Assembly: GCF_900105255.1 (NCBI RefSeq)
Contig: NZ_LT629763.1
Span: 248,001-312,000, forward strand
Length of the DNA: 64,000 nucleotides
Direction of reading: 5' to 3'
Source of the DNA: Halopseudomonas sabulinigri
Lineage (GTDB): Bacteria > Pseudomonadota > Gammaproteobacteria > Pseudomonadales > Pseudomonadaceae
A model generated the notes under the pieces. The model worked only from the letters and a program-made list of their open reading frames with translations, had not been told where the DNA came from and did no database searches. Shown here one piece after another: positions 55,523-64,000 of the stretch (the first letter of the stretch is position 1; each line of letters opens with the position of its first letter). The position numbers and the translations under genes were made by a program.

Positions 55523-58500
55523 ATGTATACAGGGCAGTATAGGAATGGTGTTTCTGCTGATGCTAGCGGTATTGTTGTTACCGATACCAAAGGGTATCAA
55601 GCTCATATTCGTCCCGATGGGTCTGTGGACTTTACTGATAATTCGGGCAATCGGCTTAAGATAACGCGCGGCGAAGCGACTGTGGGGCACTCCAGTGGAA
55701 GTTCCTCTGTTGAAGTTAGCAACTCTGGTAGAGTGACGCTTACTGCGAAGGTTGGTGGCGGGGAGGTTAAAGTTGTAGCGCAAATAAATTCAGATGGTAC
55801 GCTCTCTGTATCAGAAGTCAGGATGCACAAAACGCTGCTGAAAGTTGGTAATGCAATTCTTGGGGTCAAAGCCGGCGTTGAGATGGTCTGGAAGCCTGGA
55901 GAAGGATGGTCTGTAGGTAAGTTTGGCGAGGAACCGATAATATTGGGCTTGGAGTTGTCTGAAATAGCAGAAATCGCTGCTTCCGGTGTGGAGAACTCTG
56001 CGTTAGGAGAAATGCTTTCGAGTACCGATGATTATATTGATGATGTACTTAACGGGGAGTTTGGTGCTGGCTCACGTTTAGACTGGATGAAGTATAGAAA
56101 TTCAAAAATAGATCCGGATGTTAATAAGTCGTTTGATTACGCGATGAGTGCAACAAGTCCTATTGTTCTGGATCTTGATGGGGATGGTATAGAAACAATT
56201 GGCGCAAACGGCAGCGTCCTATTTGATCATGATGGGGATGGGCATAAGCACGGAACTGGATGGGTTGAGTCAGATGATGGTCTTCTGGCGTTAGATGTTA
56301 ATGGGAATGGTGTTATAGACAGTGGAAAGGAGTTGTTTGGTGAACATACTATTTTAAATGGTGGGGCTAAGGCCGAAAACGGCTTTGCGGCTATGCAAGG
56401 TATCGATAGCAACTCTGATGGTATTCTTGATTCAGGCGATGCAGCCTGGGTTGATTTGCGTGTATGGAGGGATTTAAATTCCGATGGCGTTAGCGATAGT
56501 GGTGAACTTTTTACACTGGATGAACTTGGGGTGAAGAGTATATCCACAGGTTCAACTGGAACTCGTCGTTCTTTGGGAAACGGGAATTATATTGATGGGG
56601 ATGGAGGGTTTGATTGGGAGTCGGGGGTTGGCAGTGGACCAGGCCGCTTAGCAGATGTTTACTTTGAAAATAATAATTTTTACAGAGAGTTTGGTGATGA
56701 GGTCGATATCCCTCTCGAACTTATGTATCTACCTGATATGACCGGTTCAGGTGCCGTGCGGGACTTGAAGCAAGCTGCCGCGGTTGATTCAAATTTGGCT
56801 GATATTTTGTTGAATTACTCGTCGGTCAGTAGCGCCTCTGAGCAAAAATCTCTTTTAGATAAGCTGGTATCCGCTTGGGCTGAATCCGCCGAATTTAGAA
56901 CCTTTGATGAACGTGTGAGCGACTTGGGTATTGGAAAAGATTACCGCGTTGAGTTTCGTTATTCTTGGGAGATAGAGGTCGATGCTGCCGGGGCTGGAGG
57001 AGGTGGCGGTGGCGGCGCTAGCTCTGGCGTGGCGGGTGCCGGAGTTTCTTATGCAGAGGGCCTCAAGAAGAAAGAACTTCTTGATATGGTGAAGGCTCTG
57101 GAAGTTTTCAACGGTGAGTATTTTTTTGACTTTACACCGGCATCGACTGAAGAGAATGACTCAGGTGAGGTGGGTGGCGCTTATAGGGCTGGCAATCAAG
57201 GAAGGTCTTTCTCCGGGGCTCGGGTGACGGATACCGGTCCGTTTTATGTAACGGAGCGCAGCTTTAATTTTGGGCCCAATCAAGAGCGGGAAATTAGATC
57301 TGCTTACAGCTCGCTGATTAACTCAGTGTATAACGGCTTATTGATGCAAACGCGGCTTCAGTCATACGTAGATATTGTAGAGATTCGTGCTGGCCAACAG
57401 CCCGTGGAATTTGAATATGATGCGGTCTGGGAGCGACTGGAGGAAGTCGCTAGCATAAATGTTGAAAATGCCTTTTACGACTTGGTTGACCTAGATAAAA
57501 ATCAGTTTTTCTTGGGTAGCGCTAACCAGGCTGTCGTTCATGAACGATTATTAGGTTTTATACAATTACTGCCAGAGGATGCGCTGACTGAGTATCAGTC
57601 GCTGATAGGAAAGATAGTAGTCGCTGGTAGCGTTTACGATGATGAGATAATAGGTGGGTCGGATAACGAAGTAATCTATGCAGGTGGTGGCGCCGACTCA
57701 GTCTCAGGCGGAGCAGGAGATGATGCTATTTATGGCGACGCTGGCAACGATGTCCTAGACGGCGGTAATGGAAGCAACCACCTGTACGGTGGTGACGGTG
57801 ATGATATTTTGAGGGTGGCTGCGAATGCCAACTCGGACAAAAACATCCTGGCCGGCGGCAAGGGCGATGACACTTTGCACGGTAGCCTTCTGAGTGATAC
57901 CTACTTATTCGATCTAGGCGACGGCACCGATACTATTGTTGAAGTGAAGGGTACTAGTTACAACCATACGGATGTACTTCGATTTGGTGTTGGCATCAAT
58001 CCGGATGACATTCAGCTGCGTCGATCTGGTGCTGACTTGATCTTTTCCCATGTCAACGGTACGGACAGTATGACGCTGCAAGGTGCATTTAGTAGTGAGA
58101 CGGCCTCCGCAGTACTACAAACTCACACGCGAATCGAGGCTATTGAGTTTGAAGGTGGTCCTAGCTTCACATGGACTGAGTTTGTAGCAGGTAGGCTGGC
58201 GCAGCATGGCACGGACGCTGGTGACATACTGTTCGGCCACAATGGGAATGACGCCATTTATGCGGGTGCTGGCAACGATGTCCTAGACGGCGGTAATGGA
58301 AGCAACCACCTGTACGGTGGTGACGGTGATGATATTTTGAGGGTGGCTGCGAATGCCAACTCGGACAAAAACATCCTGGCCGGCGGCAAGGGCGATGACA
58401 CTTTGCACGGTAGCCTTCTGAGTGATACCTACTTATTCGATCTAGGCGACGGCACCGATACTATTGTTGAAGTGAAGGGTACTAGTTACAACCATACGGA

Positions 58501-60385
58501 TGTACTTCGATTTGGTGTTGGCATCAATCCGGATGACATTCAGCTGCGTCGATCTGGTGCTGACTTGATCTTTTCCCATGTCAACGGTACGGACAGTATG
58601 ACGCTGCAAGGTGCATTTAGTAGTGAGACGGCCTCCGCAGTACTACAAACTCACACGCGAATCGAGGCTATTGAGTTTGAAGGTGGTCCTAGCTTCACAT
58701 GGACTGAGTTTGTAGCAGGTAGGCTGGCGCAGCATGGCACGGACGCTGGTGACATACTGTTCGGCCACAATGGGAATGACGCCATTTATGCGGGTGCTGG
58801 CAACGATGTCCTAGACGGCGGTAATGGAAGCAACCACCTGTACGGTGGTGACGGTGATGATATTTTGAGGGTGGCTGCGAATGCCAACTCGGACAAAAAC
58901 ATCCTGGCCGGCGGCAAGGGCGATGACACTTTGCACGGTAGCCTTCTGAGTGATACCTACTTATTCGATCTAGGCGACGGCACCGATACTATTGTTGAAG
59001 CTGAGGGGCGTAGGTATAACCATACGGATGTACTTCGATTTGGTGTTGGCATCAATCCGGATGACATTCAGCTGCGTCGATCTGGTGCTGACTTGATCTT
59101 TTCCCATGTCAACGGTACGGACAGTATGACGCTGCAAGGTGCATTTAGTAGTGAGACGGCCTCCGCAGTACTACAAACTCACACGCGAATCGAGGCTATT
59201 GAGTTTGAAGGTGGTCCTAGCTTCACATGGACTGAGTTTGTAGCAGGTAGGCTGGCGCAGCATGGCACGGACGCTGGTGACATACTGTTCGGCCACAATG
59301 GGAATGACGCCATTTATGCGGGTGCTGGCAACGATGTCCTAGACGGCGGTAATGGAAGCAACCACCTGTACGGTGGTGACGGTGATGATATTTTGAGGGT
59401 GGCTGCGAATGCCAACTCGGACAAAAACATCCTGGCCGGCGGCAAGGGCGATGACACTTTGCACGGTAGCCTTCTGAGTGATACCTACTTATTCGATCTA
59501 GGCGACGGCACCGATACTATTGTTGAAGCTGAGGGGCGTAGGTATAACCATACGGATGTACTTCGATTTGGTGTTGGCATCAATCCGGATGACATTCAGC
59601 TGCGTCGATCTGGTGCTGACTTGATCTTTTCCCATGTCAACGGTACGGACAGTATGACGCTGCAAGGTGCATTTAGTAGTGAGACGGCCTCCGCAGTACT
59701 ACAAACTCACACGCGAATCGAGGCTATTGAGTTTGAAGGTGGTCCTAGCTTCACATGGACTGAGTTTGTAGCAGGTAGGCTGGCGCAGCATGGCACGGAC
59801 GCTGGTGACATACTGTTCGGCCACAATGGGAATGACGCCATTTATGCGGGTGCTGGCAACGATGTCCTAGACGGCGGTAATGGAAGCAACCACCTGTACG
59901 GTGGTGACGGTGATGATATTTTGAGGGTGGCTGCGAATGCCAACTCGGACAAAAACATCCTGGCCGGCGGCAAGGGCGATGACACTTTGCACGGTAGCCT
60001 TCTGAGTGATACCTACTTATTCGATCTAGGCGACGGCACCGATACTATTGTTGAAGCTGAGGGGCGTAGGTATAACCATACGGATGTACTTCGCTTTGGT
60101 GAGGGGGTGAGTGCCGACATTGTGTGGTTTGAGCGTGAGGGTAGCGATTTACATGTGGATTTGCTCGGAAGTAATGATGGTTTGGTGATCAAAGAGTGGT
60201 ATGGAAGTACTCCTAAGTCGGTGGAGCAGTTTCAGCTTGCAGATGGTAGGGCATTACATGCGAACCAGGTTGATAGCCTAGTGAGCGCAATGGCTTCGTT
60301 TGGTGTCCCAGCTGGTGGAGAGTCTAGTTTAACTCCAGTCCAACGAGAGCAATTAGATATTGTTATAGCAGCGAGTTGGCAATGA
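55523..60385 (+). CDS. Large RTX calcium-binding exoprotein with tandem 176-residue modules
   Basis: This 1620-residue type I secretion substrate has no Sec signal. The N-terminal ~200 residues are of unknown type. A Ca-binding region at about 210-325 has EF-hand-like loops (DLDGDGIET, DHDGDGHKH, DVNGNGVID, DSNSDGILD, DLNSDGVSD). A middle domain with a Gly-rich spacer runs to about 700. RTX nonapeptides begin near 710 (GGAGDDAIY, GDAGNDVLD, GGDGDDILR), each array followed by a haemolysin-type calcium-binding-related domain (DTYLFDLGDGTDTIVE, then DVLRFGVGINPDDIQL). This unit is repeated four times plus a partial copy. The C-terminal ~95 residues should hold the secretion signal. ATG at 55523 with AGGGAGA upstream. 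No enzymatic domain or HlyC-type acyltransferase was recognised. The gene is visibly AT-rich, suggesting transfer. The role (adhesin, bacteriocin-like or S-layer-like) is open. Confidence 0.92.
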   Translation: MYTGQYRNGVSADASGIVVTDTKGYQAHIRPDGSVDFTDNSGNRLKITRGEATVGHSSGSSSVEVSNSGRVTLTAKVGGGEVKVVAQINSDGTLSVSEVRMHKTLLKVGNAILGVKAGVEMVWKPGEGWSVGKFGEEPIILGLELSEIAEIAASGVENSALGEMLSSTDDYIDDVLNGEFGAGSRLDWMKYRNSKIDPDVNKSFDYAMSATSPIVLDLDGDGIETIGANGSVLFDHDGDGHKHGTGWVESDDGLLALDVNGNGVIDSGKELFGEHTILNGGAKAENGFAAMQGIDSNSDGILDSGDAAWVDLRVWRDLNSDGVSDSGELFTLDELGVKSISTGSTGTRRSLGNGNYIDGDGGFDWESGVGSGPGRLADVYFENNNFYREFGDEVDIPLELMYLPDMTGSGAVRDLKQAAAVDSNLADILLNYSSVSSASEQKSLLDKLVSAWAESAEFRTFDERVSDLGIGKDYRVEFRYSWEIEVDAAGAGGGGGGGASSGVAGAGVSYAEGLKKKELLDMVKALEVFNGEYFFDFTPASTEENDSGEVGGAYRAGNQGRSFSGARVTDTGPFYVTERSFNFGPNQEREIRSAYSSLINSVYNGLLMQTRLQSYVDIVEIRAGQQPVEFEYDAVWERLEEVASINVENAFYDLVDLDKNQFFLGSANQAVVHERLLGFIQLLPEDALTEYQSLIGKIVVAGSVYDDEIIGGSDNEVIYAGGGADSVSGGAGDDAIYGDAGNDVLDGGNGSNHLYGGDGDDILRVAANANSDKNILAGGKGDDTLHGSLLSDTYLFDLGDGTDTIVEVKGTSYNHTDVLRFGVGINPDDIQLRRSGADLIFSHVNGTDSMTLQGAFSSETASAVLQTHTRIEAIEFEGGPSFTWTEFVAGRLAQHGTDAGDILFGHNGNDAIYAGAGNDVLDGGNGSNHLYGGDGDDILRVAANANSDKNILAGGKGDDTLHGSLLSDTYLFDLGDGTDTIVEVKGTSYNHTDVLRFGVGINPDDIQLRRSGADLIFSHVNGTDSMTLQGAFSSETASAVLQTHTRIEAIEFEGGPSFTWTEFVAGRLAQHGTDAGDILFGHNGNDAIYAGAGNDVLDGGNGSNHLYGGDGDDILRVAANANSDKNILAGGKGDDTLHGSLLSDTYLFDLGDGTDTIVEAEGRRYNHTDVLRFGVGINPDDIQLRRSGADLIFSHVNGTDSMTLQGAFSSETASAVLQTHTRIEAIEFEGGPSFTWTEFVAGRLAQHGTDAGDILFGHNGNDAIYAGAGNDVLDGGNGSNHLYGGDGDDILRVAANANSDKNILAGGKGDDTLHGSLLSDTYLFDLGDGTDTIVEAEGRRYNHTDVLRFGVGINPDDIQLRRSGADLIFSHVNGTDSMTLQGAFSSETASAVLQTHTRIEAIEFEGGPSFTWTEFVAGRLAQHGTDAGDILFGHNGNDAIYAGAGNDVLDGGNGSNHLYGGDGDDILRVAANANSDKNILAGGKGDDTLHGSLLSDTYLFDLGDGTDTIVEAEGRRYNHTDVLRFGEGVSADIVWFEREGSDLHVDLLGSNDGLVIKEWYGSTPKSVEQFQLADGRALHANQVDSLVSAMASFGVPAGGESSLTPVQREQLDIVIAASWQ
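57740..60093 (+). repeat. Tandem 528-bp repeats inside the RTX gene (4 full + 1 partial)
   Basis: Units start at 57740, 58268, 58796, 59324 and 59852, each exactly 528 bp (176 codons) apart; the fifth is cut after about 242 bp at 60093. By eye the copies are identical at the DNA level except one patch: units 1-2 encode VKGTSYNH, units 3-5 encode AEGRRYNH. Such homogeneity implies recent amplification or ongoing gene conversion, so copy number may vary among strains or be misassembled from short reads. Confidence 0.95.
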
Positions 60386-60432
60386 CGAACTTTGCCTAAG
60401 TCTTGAGCTACCGTTTGAGATGCATTTCTCAT

Positions 60433-60461
60433 AACCCATATCCTCGGATATGGGTTTTTTT
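60433..60461 (+). terminator. Rho-independent terminator of the secretion operon
   Basis: Arms AACCCATATCC (60433-60443) and GGATATGGGTT (60446-60456) with a 2-base loop, followed by a run of T to 60461. It is AT-rich like the operon it ends and lies 48 bases past the RTX stop. Confidence 0.9.
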
Positions 60462-60488
60462 GTTGTAAATGAGCTTCTTTTCACAGGC

Positions 60489-61277
60489 TTAAGCATAGCT
60501 GTTGCTTACATCAGAAAGGTGCTCGGGTTGGTTTTCTAAATTGCTAATTGCAGAGAATTTGGTGACCGCAACTGCGGCCACCACCTCACCAATCACCAAT
60601 ACCGCCGGGCTTTGCAGCTTGAAGGCAGCGGCCTGTTCGCACAGCTCATCCAGACGGCAGGTGTGCTGGCGTTGTTGCGGTGAACTGGCCTGTTCGATCA
60701 TGGCGATGGGTGTGCTGGCGGGCATGCCGCCGTTGAGCAGGCCTTGCTGAATTTGCTGCAGGCGGGCGACGCCCATGTAGACCACCAGGGTGGTGCCGCC
60801 CTGGGCCAGGCCCTGCCAGTTCAGCTCGCTGTCATCCTGAGTGTGGGCGGTGACCAGGGTGACGCCGCGGCTGACGCCGCGCAGGGTTAGCGGGATGCCG
60901 CACTGGGTCGCGCCGGCCAGGCCGGCGGTAATGCCGTTGATGATTTCTGATTCCACACCGCGTTCGCGCAGCCATTGGGCTTCTTCACCGGCGCGGCCAA
61001 AGATGCACGGATCGCCGCCCTTGAGGCGCACCAGGCGTTTGCCCTGGCGGCCATAGCGCAGCATCAGGCGGTTGATGAATGCCTGCGGGGTAGAGCGGCA
61101 GCCGCCGCGTTTTCCCACGCGAATGAGGCGCGCCTGCGGGCAGTGCTCGAGGATCTCGGGGTTGACCAGGTCATCGACCATGACAATTTCGGCCTGGCTC
61201 AGCACTCGCGCCGCCTTCAGCGTCAGCAGCTCCGGGTCACCGGGGCCTGCACCTACCAGCCATACAGTCGGGTTCAT
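60489..61277 (-). CDS. cobA: Uroporphyrinogen-III C-methyltransferase
   Basis: This 262-residue SAM-dependent enzyme makes precorrin-2 on the way to sirohaem (and cobalamin). Seen: SAM-site motif WLVGAGPGDPELLTLKAARVL, RVGKRGG, RLKGGDPCIFGRAGEEA and the GITAGLAGATQCGIPLTLRG block. The ATG at 61277 has AAGGAG nine bases upstream; an earlier in-frame ATG at 61310 overlaps the stop of the nitrate reductase gene (ATGA) and is possible. The order nitrate reductase-cobA is the nitrate assimilation arrangement in P. aeruginosa, where CobA supplies sirohaem for nitrite reductase; nirBD would lie beyond the window edge. Confidence 0.95.
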   Translation of the reverse strand: MNPTVWLVGAGPGDPELLTLKAARVLSQAEIVMVDDLVNPEILEHCPQARLIRVGKRGGCRSTPQAFINRLMLRYGRQGKRLVRLKGGDPCIFGRAGEEAQWLRERGVESEIINGITAGLAGATQCGIPLTLRGVSRGVTLVTAHTQDDSELNWQGLAQGGTTLVVYMGVARLQQIQQGLLNGGMPASTPIAMIEQASSPQQRQHTCRLDELCEQAAAFKLQSPAVLVIGEVVAAVAVTKFSAISNLENQPEHLSDVSNSYA

Positions 61278-61306
61278 GCGCGTGTACTCCTTGGATTTGA
61301 TGGTGG

Positions 61307-64000
61307 TCATGCCGGTACCGCCAGGCTGCTGATCAATCGTTTGATTTCAGGGACGCAGGAGCCGCATTGGGTGCCGCAACCGAGTTCCTGTTTCAGGCCA
61401 TCCAGGTTCAGACCGCGTTCAATGCCGGCGCAGATCTGGCTTTGGCTGACGTTCATGCAGTTGCACAGGGTTTTGTCCTGCTGATTGCTGGCACCGCCGG
61501 GTGGTGCGCTAACCGGCGCGAGGAACCAGCGGCGCAGCTCTGCATCGGTCTCGCCGCTTTGCCAGGCGCTGCGCAACCAGTTGCGCGCGGCGGTTTCGCC
61601 GGTCAAACGAATGGCAGTAATGCGGCCGTCTTCGATTTTTACCCGTTTGCCAATGGCGCGGCCCGCGTCGTCGTAGCGCAGTACCGGGCCGCTATCCAGG
61701 CCGATCAGAGCGTCTATCTGTGCCAGCAAGGCGGCATCCGGCGGGGTTGTGGCAGCGGCGCGGATCAGCAGTGCAGGACGGTCACGGCCGATCAGGCCCA
61801 TGCCGAGGTAGTCGAGGTTTTCGCAAAGGGGGCGAATGGCTTCAAAACGCTCCTGCACCTGACCCTCGGCCAGAATAAACAGCTCCCAGGGCAGCTCGGC
61901 GGGGGCGATGTTGATGCTGCTCTGTTTCAGCTCGGGCTGTTTTGACAGCGGATCAAAGGCCGGTTGCGTCAGCACGTTACTGCCGAGACCCTTGAGAAAG
62001 CGGTCACCCCAGTGCATGGGTAGAAAGGCTTGGCCGGGACGGATCTGCGCATCGCTTTCCACCGGCAAAATCAGCTCGCCACGGCGACTGCTGACGCGCA
62101 CCAGGTCGCCCTCGTTGAGGTTGCGGCGGCGCAACTCGTCAGGATGCAGGCTTAGTAGGGCTTGCTCCACGTGACCAAACAATTGCGCCGCGGTGCCGGT
62201 GCGGCTCATGCCGTGCCACTGGTCGCGCAGGCGGCCGGTGTTGAGGATCAGCGGGAACTGCGCATCGCGGGTTTCCTGCGGCGCGCGGTAGGGCTCGGCA
62301 ACAAAACGCGCATGGCCATTGTCTGTGGCGAAAATACCATCGCTGTACAGGCGTGGGGTGCCTTGCCCGGTGGCTGCATTGAACGGCCATTGCTGCGGGC
62401 CCAGGGTGTCGATCAGTGCATGGCTGAGGCCGCTGTAGTCCAGATCGCGCCCGGCAGTCAGCGCTTTGTACTCGTCAAAGACCTGCGCGGGGCTGCTGAA
62501 GTTGAACAGGCTGGGCTGGCCGGGGCGCAGCTGTTTTTCCAACCGACGGGCGAAGTCGCAGACGATCGCCCAGTCCGGCCGGGCGTCGCCGGGCGCCGCT
62601 ACCGCAGAGCGCACGTGGCTGATGCGGCGCTCGGAGTTGGTTACGGTGCCTTCCTTCTCGCCCCAGCTGGCCGCGGGCAGCAGCAGGTCGGCGTAACGGC
62701 AGGTTTCGGTGGTGAAGAAGGCTTCCTGCACTATTACGAAGGGACAGGTGGCTAATGCTTCGTGGATCAACGTCTGATTCGGCATCGACTGTGCGGGGTT
62801 GGTGCAGGCGATCCACAGCGCCTTGATACGGCCGCTGCGTACGCCTTCAAACAGCTCAATGGCAGACAGTCCGACGTTGGCGGGCAGGGCGTCCACGCCC
62901 CAGTACTCTGCTACCTCGGCACGGTGCTCGGCGTTACCGGCCTCACGGTGCCCTGGCAACAGGTTGGATAGGCTGCCGGTTTCGCGGCCGCCCATGGCGT
63001 TGGGCTGGCCGGTGAGCGAGAAGGGGCCGCTGCCGACTTTGCCAATCTGGCCGGTGGCCAGATGCAGGTTGATCAGTGCGTTATTCTTGGCGCTGCCGGC
63101 ACTGGACTGATTCAGTCCCATGCACCAGAGCGACAGGAAGCTGGGCGCGGTGCCGATCATGCGCGCGGCACTGTGCAGGTCGTCTTCGCTGATGCCGCAC
63201 AGCTGCGCAGTGATGGCCGGGCTGTAGTCACGCACCAGGGTTTTCAGCTGATCAAAGCCGTCGGTGTGAGCCTCGATAAAATCGCGATCAATCCAGCCCT
63301 CCCAGAGCAGCAGATGCAGGATGCCGTGGAACAGGGCAACGTCGGTGCCGGGTTCGATTGCGAGGTGCAGGTCGGCGATCTCGCAGGTGTCGGTGCGGCG
63401 CGGGTCTATGACGATGACGCGTTTGCTTGGATCGGCCGCCTTGGCTGCTTCCAGCCGGCGGAACAGCACCGGGTGGGCGAAAGCCATGTTACTGCCAGCA
63501 ATCAACAGGCAGTCGCTCTGCTCGATGTCTTCGTAGGAGCAGGGCGGCGCGTCGGCCCCCAGGCTGCGTTTGTAACCTACCACAGCGCTGGACATGCACA
63601 GGCGCGAGTTGCTGTCGATGTTGTTGGTGCCGACCAGAGCGCGCGCCAGCTTGTTGAAACAGTAGTAATCCTCGGTCAGCAATTGACCGGAGATGTAGAA
63701 GGCGACACTGTCGGGGCCGTGTTCGGCGATGGTGCGGCCAAATACCTCGGCGGCATGGCCCATCGCGCTGTCCCAGTCGGTGCGGCTGCGGCTCAGGCCT
63801 TTGCCCAGGCGCAATTCGGGGTACAAGGCCCTGGCGGCGAGGTCGCCGGTCTTGTGCAGAGTCGCGCCCTTGCTGCACAGGCGACCGAGGTTGGCCGGGT
63901 GCGCCGGGTCGCCTGCTACATCCAGCACGCGCTCGCCGTTATGCTCGATCAGTACGCCGCAACCGACGCCGCAGTAACAGCAGGTAGAGGCTGTGGATTG
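61307..64000 (-). CDS. nasA: Assimilatory nitrate reductase catalytic subunit, 5' end cut by window
   Basis: About 897 residues are visible; the start codon lies beyond the window. This molybdopterin (Mo-bis-MGD) enzyme reduces nitrate to nitrite in the cytoplasm. At the very edge the [4Fe-4S] ligands CCYCGVGC are visible, completed by the Cys in GRLCSKG. Molybdopterin-domain motifs follow (SNSRLCMSSAV; MGLNQSSAGSAKNNALINLHLATGQIGKVG; GQPNAMGGRE). A C-terminal BFD-like [2Fe-2S] domain has CNCMNV and CGTQCGSC, a mark of the NAD(P)H-linked Klebsiella-type assimilatory enzymes. The gene is called nasA or nasC in different species. The cobA gene follows, possibly overlapping by 4 bases. Confidence 0.95.
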   Translation of the reverse strand, partial: QSTASTCCYCGVGCGVLIEHNGERVLDVAGDPAHPANLGRLCSKGATLHKTGDLAARALYPELRLGKGLSRSRTDWDSAMGHAAEVFGRTIAEHGPDSVAFYISGQLLTEDYYCFNKLARALVGTNNIDSNSRLCMSSAVVGYKRSLGADAPPCSYEDIEQSDCLLIAGSNMAFAHPVLFRRLEAAKAADPSKRVIVIDPRRTDTCEIADLHLAIEPGTDVALFHGILHLLLWEGWIDRDFIEAHTDGFDQLKTLVRDYSPAITAQLCGISEDDLHSAARMIGTAPSFLSLWCMGLNQSSAGSAKNNALINLHLATGQIGKVGSGPFSLTGQPNAMGGRETGSLSNLLPGHREAGNAEHRAEVAEYWGVDALPANVGLSAIELFEGVRSGRIKALWIACTNPAQSMPNQTLIHEALATCPFVIVQEAFFTTETCRYADLLLPAASWGEKEGTVTNSERRISHVRSAVAAPGDARPDWAIVCDFARRLEKQLRPGQPSLFNFSSPAQVFDEYKALTAGRDLDYSGLSHALIDTLGPQQWPFNAATGQGTPRLYSDGIFATDNGHARFVAEPYRAPQETRDAQFPLILNTGRLRDQWHGMSRTGTAAQLFGHVEQALLSLHPDELRRRNLNEGDLVRVSSRRGELILPVESDAQIRPGQAFLPMHWGDRFLKGLGSNVLTQPAFDPLSKQPELKQSSINIAPAELPWELFILAEGQVQERFEAIRPLCENLDYLGMGLIGRDRPALLIRAAATTPPDAALLAQIDALIGLDSGPVLRYDDAGRAIGKRVKIEDGRITAIRLTGETAARNWLRSAWQSGETDAELRRWFLAPVSAPPGGASNQQDKTLCNCMNVSQSQICAGIERGLNLDGLKQELGCGTQCGSCVPEIKRLISSLAVPA

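Noticed and set aside
57740..60093. Regular repeats considered as a CRISPR or other non-coding array
   Set aside because: The period is 528 bp with no short repeat-spacer pattern, and the frame stays open as RTX protein throughout.

Overview
The window is a 64 kb piece of a GC-rich gammaproteobacterial chromosome, very probably from the Pseudomonas group. The block from gltA through sdhCDAB, sucAB, lpdG and sucCD, then a braB/brnQ-type carrier and on to htpG with a dienelactone hydrolase, has the gene order I know from Pseudomonas aeruginosa (PA1580-PA1597). The cobA/assimilatory nitrate reductase pair at the right end also matches that genus. The tandem secreted cutinase-like hydrolases at the left end suggest the marine, polyester-degrading Halopseudomonas (P. 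pertucinogena) lineage; this species-level placement is inference. No rRNA, tRNA, CRISPR array, insertion sequence or prophage was seen.

Left accessory region (1-11.7 kb): two tandem secreted alpha/beta hydrolases (the first cut by the window edge), a flavin reductase-family protein, a periplasmic quinohaemoprotein alcohol dehydrogenase, a MalT/AlkS-like LuxR regulator, and a DUF1302-DUF1329 outer-membrane/periplasmic operon. The alcohol dehydrogenase and the DUF1302-DUF1329 operon carry the same inverted repeat (six C, four-base spacer, six G, flanked by A/T) in their promoters. In both, a TAGNNT -10-like hexamer starts exactly 24 bases after the last G. This points to one activator controlling both units, most simply the LuxR protein encoded between them. 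The likely theme is uptake and periplasmic oxidation of alcohols, perhaps those released from esters or polyesters.

Housekeeping middle (11.7-51.7 kb): a HerA-like ATPase (DUF853), a lysine/arginine/ornithine decarboxylase, a hotdog thioesterase, ppnP, a beta-hydroxyacid dehydrogenase, a cysteine-cluster protein, an EamA exporter, and a LysR regulator divergent from an untypical 49-residue gene across a perfect LysR box. The TCA-cycle cluster follows, with recognisable promoters and intercistronic stem-loops. Then come membrane proteins (DUF4153, BrnQ, DUF599, MAPEG), two paralogous acidic lipoproteins, two PaaI-type thioesterases, htpG behind a textbook sigma-32 promoter, a secreted dienelactone hydrolase, an RND efflux pair, an NCS2-like transporter, an ABC exporter and an NTF2-like protein.

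Secretion island (51.9-60.4 kb): a three-gene type I secretion operon (HlyB-like ABC transporter, HlyD-like adaptor, 1620-residue RTX protein) that is visibly more AT-rich than its surroundings. The RTX protein contains four complete copies and one partial copy of a 528-bp (176-residue) module that looks identical at the DNA level except for one short variable patch. This is the most striking sequence structure in the window. The right end (60.5-64 kb) holds cobA and the assimilatory nitrate reductase catalytic subunit, which runs off the edge.
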